This document shows, piece by piece, positions 4,428-5,531 of a DNA stretch of 5,531 nt (position 1 is the stretch's first letter; each line of letters begins with the position of its first letter). Source of the DNA: an uncultured Bacilli bacterium (GTDB lineage: Bacteria > Bacillota_I > Bacilli_A > RF39 > UBA660); contig CANQDB010000090.1 in NCBI GenBank assembly GCA_947591175.1, forward strand, positions 1 to 5,531. The letters are read 5' to 3'. Below the pieces are notes generated by a model. That model did no database searches. It was not told where the DNA came from and saw nothing but the letters and a program-made list of their open reading frames with translations. The position numbers and the translations under genes were made by a program.

Positions 4428-5433
4428 AATAATCTATTTGCATCGCTTTTTTAACTTTAGTAATTGTCTCTTTAGCCTTTCCTCTTGCGTGATTTGTTCC
4501 TTCTTGAAGTATTTCTTTAACTTCTTCAGGATGAGTGTCGTAGTATTTTTTCTTTTCTCTAATTGGTTCTAAGAACTCGTTCATTTTGGTGATGAGTTCT
4601 TTTTTACATTGGACACAACCACGGTGACCTTTTTTACATTCCTCACAAACTGTTTCTAAATTAGGATTTTTAATTAATTTGTGATAGTAGTAAACCATAC
4701 ATATTTCGGGGTTAGCAGGATCATCCTTTTTGATTTTATCAGGATCCGTTATAGCATTCATGACTTTTTTATGAATAGTTTCTTCGTCGTCTACTAAGTA
4801 AATAGCATTACCTAAACTTTTACCCATTTTATCGTTGCCGTCTAATCCTTTAATACGAGGAGTTGGGGATAAAAGTGGTTCAGGTTCCTTTAAGGTTACA
4901 CCATAAATAGAATTAAATTTACGGACAATTTCGCGACATTGTTCAATTAGAGGTAGTTGATCATCTCCAACGGGGATTAGTTCACCGTCGAAAGCGGTAA
5001 TATCGGCGGCTTGACTGACGGGGTAGCCGACAAATCCATAAGTGACACTTTCACCTTCGTTACCAAATAACTCTTTCTTTTGTTTGATCTCTGTTTTAAC
5101 TGTTGGATTACGATAAAGACGAGCCATCGTGACTAAGTTCGAATAAAAAACAGTGAGTTCGGCAATTTCTGGTATTTGCGATTGGATGTATAAGTGAACT
5201 TTTTTAGGATTTAACCCAATCGATAATAAATCAGTGGCTAGTTCATAGACGTTTTTTCTAACCATGGCCGGATCATCGAAGTGGTCGGTTAAGGCTTGCA
5301 CATCAGCAATTTCTAAATGAAAATCATATTGTTCGTCATCTTGTAATTTTAACCAATTTTGACCCGCTCCAAAATAATGACCTAAATGGAGATTTCCAGT
5401 TGGTCTTATACCTGTTAAAATATTCTTTTTCAT
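4426..5433 (-). CDS. trpS: Tryptophanyl-tRNA synthetase, [4Fe-4S]-type
   Basis: A class I aminoacyl-tRNA synthetase that charges tRNA-Trp in two ATP-dependent steps in the cytosol. The 335-aa length is normal. Signatures: GIRPTGNLHLGH (8-19; HLGH 16-19 is the HIGH motif), GYPVSQAADI (136-145), GDDQLPLIEQCREI, and DKMGKSLGNAI (201-211; KMGKS is the KMSKS loop with Gly for the first Ser). The C-terminal domain carries Cys245-x20-Cys266-x6-Cys273-x2-Cys276, with an extra Cys263. Thermotoga maritima TrpRS binds a [4Fe-4S] cluster through C-x22-C-x6-C-x2-C, and the local sequence (NPEIC..., GCVQCKK) is alike, so a cluster is inferred. It is not the usual B. subtilis type of TrpRS. ATG (complement of 5431-5433) follows AAGGA by 9 nt. 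Possible control sites lie just upstream; no T-box motif is visible there. Confidence 0.97.
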   Translation of the reverse strand: MKKNILTGIRPTGNLHLGHYFGAGQNWLKLQDDEQYDFHLEIADVQALTDHFDDPAMVRKNVYELATDLLSIGLNPKKVHLYIQSQIPEIAELTVFYSNLVTMARLYRNPTVKTEIKQKKELFGNEGESVTYGFVGYPVSQAADITAFDGELIPVGDDQLPLIEQCREIVRKFNSIYGVTLKEPEPLLSPTPRIKGLDGNDKMGKSLGNAIYLVDDEETIHKKVMNAITDPDKIKKDDPANPEICMVYYYHKLIKNPNLETVCEECKKGHRGCVQCKKELITKMNEFLEPIREKKKYYDTHPEEVKEILQEGTNHARGKAKETITKVKKAMQIDY

Positions 5434-5450
5434 ATTATCACGTCCTTGTC

Positions 5451-5486
5451 ATTATGGTAGTGTGCAAAGTTGATATACAAACTACC
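5451..5486 (-). promoter_or_regulatory. Weak trpS promoter candidate overlapping an inverted repeat
   Basis: On the minus strand CATAAT (complement of 5451-5456) matches the -10 at 5 of 6 positions, and TTGTAT (complement of 5475-5480) lies 18 nt upstream as a poor -35. The inverted repeat ggtagt (5456-5461) / actacc (5481-5486), with a 19-nt loop, spans the space between them. It could be an operator or an RNA stem of a longer leader. If the promoter is real the leader is only about 15 nt long. A promoter further upstream, beyond the window, is equally possible. Confidence 0.3.
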
Positions 5487-5531
5487 TGTTTTTTCCTTTA
5501 TTTATCTGTGCTTTTCTATATTTTTTTCAAT

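Noticed and set aside
5434..5531. Possible T-box leader for trpS
   Set aside because: The conserved GGTGGNACC word and a terminator/antiterminator pair, which should lie close to the start codon, are absent from the 98 nt visible.

Overview
The window comes from a low-GC, AT-rich Gram-positive bacterium, most likely a member of the Bacilli. Three things point there: the gene content (rmuC, a YjbA/UPF0736-type gene next to trpS), purine-rich Shine-Dalgarno sites, and rho-independent terminators. The code is standard: Trp is TGG (for example three TGG in a row near 3166-3174) and TGA ends the 73-aa ORF at 3766, so this is not a TGA=Trp mollicute. An uncultured gut Bacilli lineage would fit, but the sequence alone cannot settle that.

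Layout. 1-641: about 640 bases with no convincing gene. Most of it (52-611) is bounded by inverted ends that carry the same two sequence modules in the same order on both sides. It contains three terminator-like hairpins and a broken micro-ORF, and looks like the relic of a small mobile element. 711-998 (+): a single-domain rhodanese. 1017-1611 (-): a complete DinJ/RelB antitoxin - YafQ toxin pair with its own sigma-A promoter and a palindromic operator. It is convergent with the rhodanese and shares a bidirectional terminator with it. 1823-4400 (+): a tightly packed four-gene run of rmuC, a YjdF/DUF2238-like membrane protein, a 73-aa two-helix membrane protein, and a YjbA (DUF3603/UPF0736) protein. 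Three of the four genes touch or overlap a neighbour, and two probably start with GTG or TTG. 4426-5433 (-): trpS, convergent with yjbA, again with a shared terminator that contains the trpS stop codon.

How the genes relate. The TA pair is a self-contained, autoregulated module sitting between housekeeping genes. The rmuC-yjbA run looks like one transcription unit, but no shared pathway can be read from it. TrpRS is of the Thermotoga-like type with a four-cysteine motif typical of a [4Fe-4S] cluster, rather than the usual Bacillus type. No unmistakable new system is present. The least explained region is the inverted-repeat element at the left; the least characterised proteins are the two small membrane proteins in the operon.
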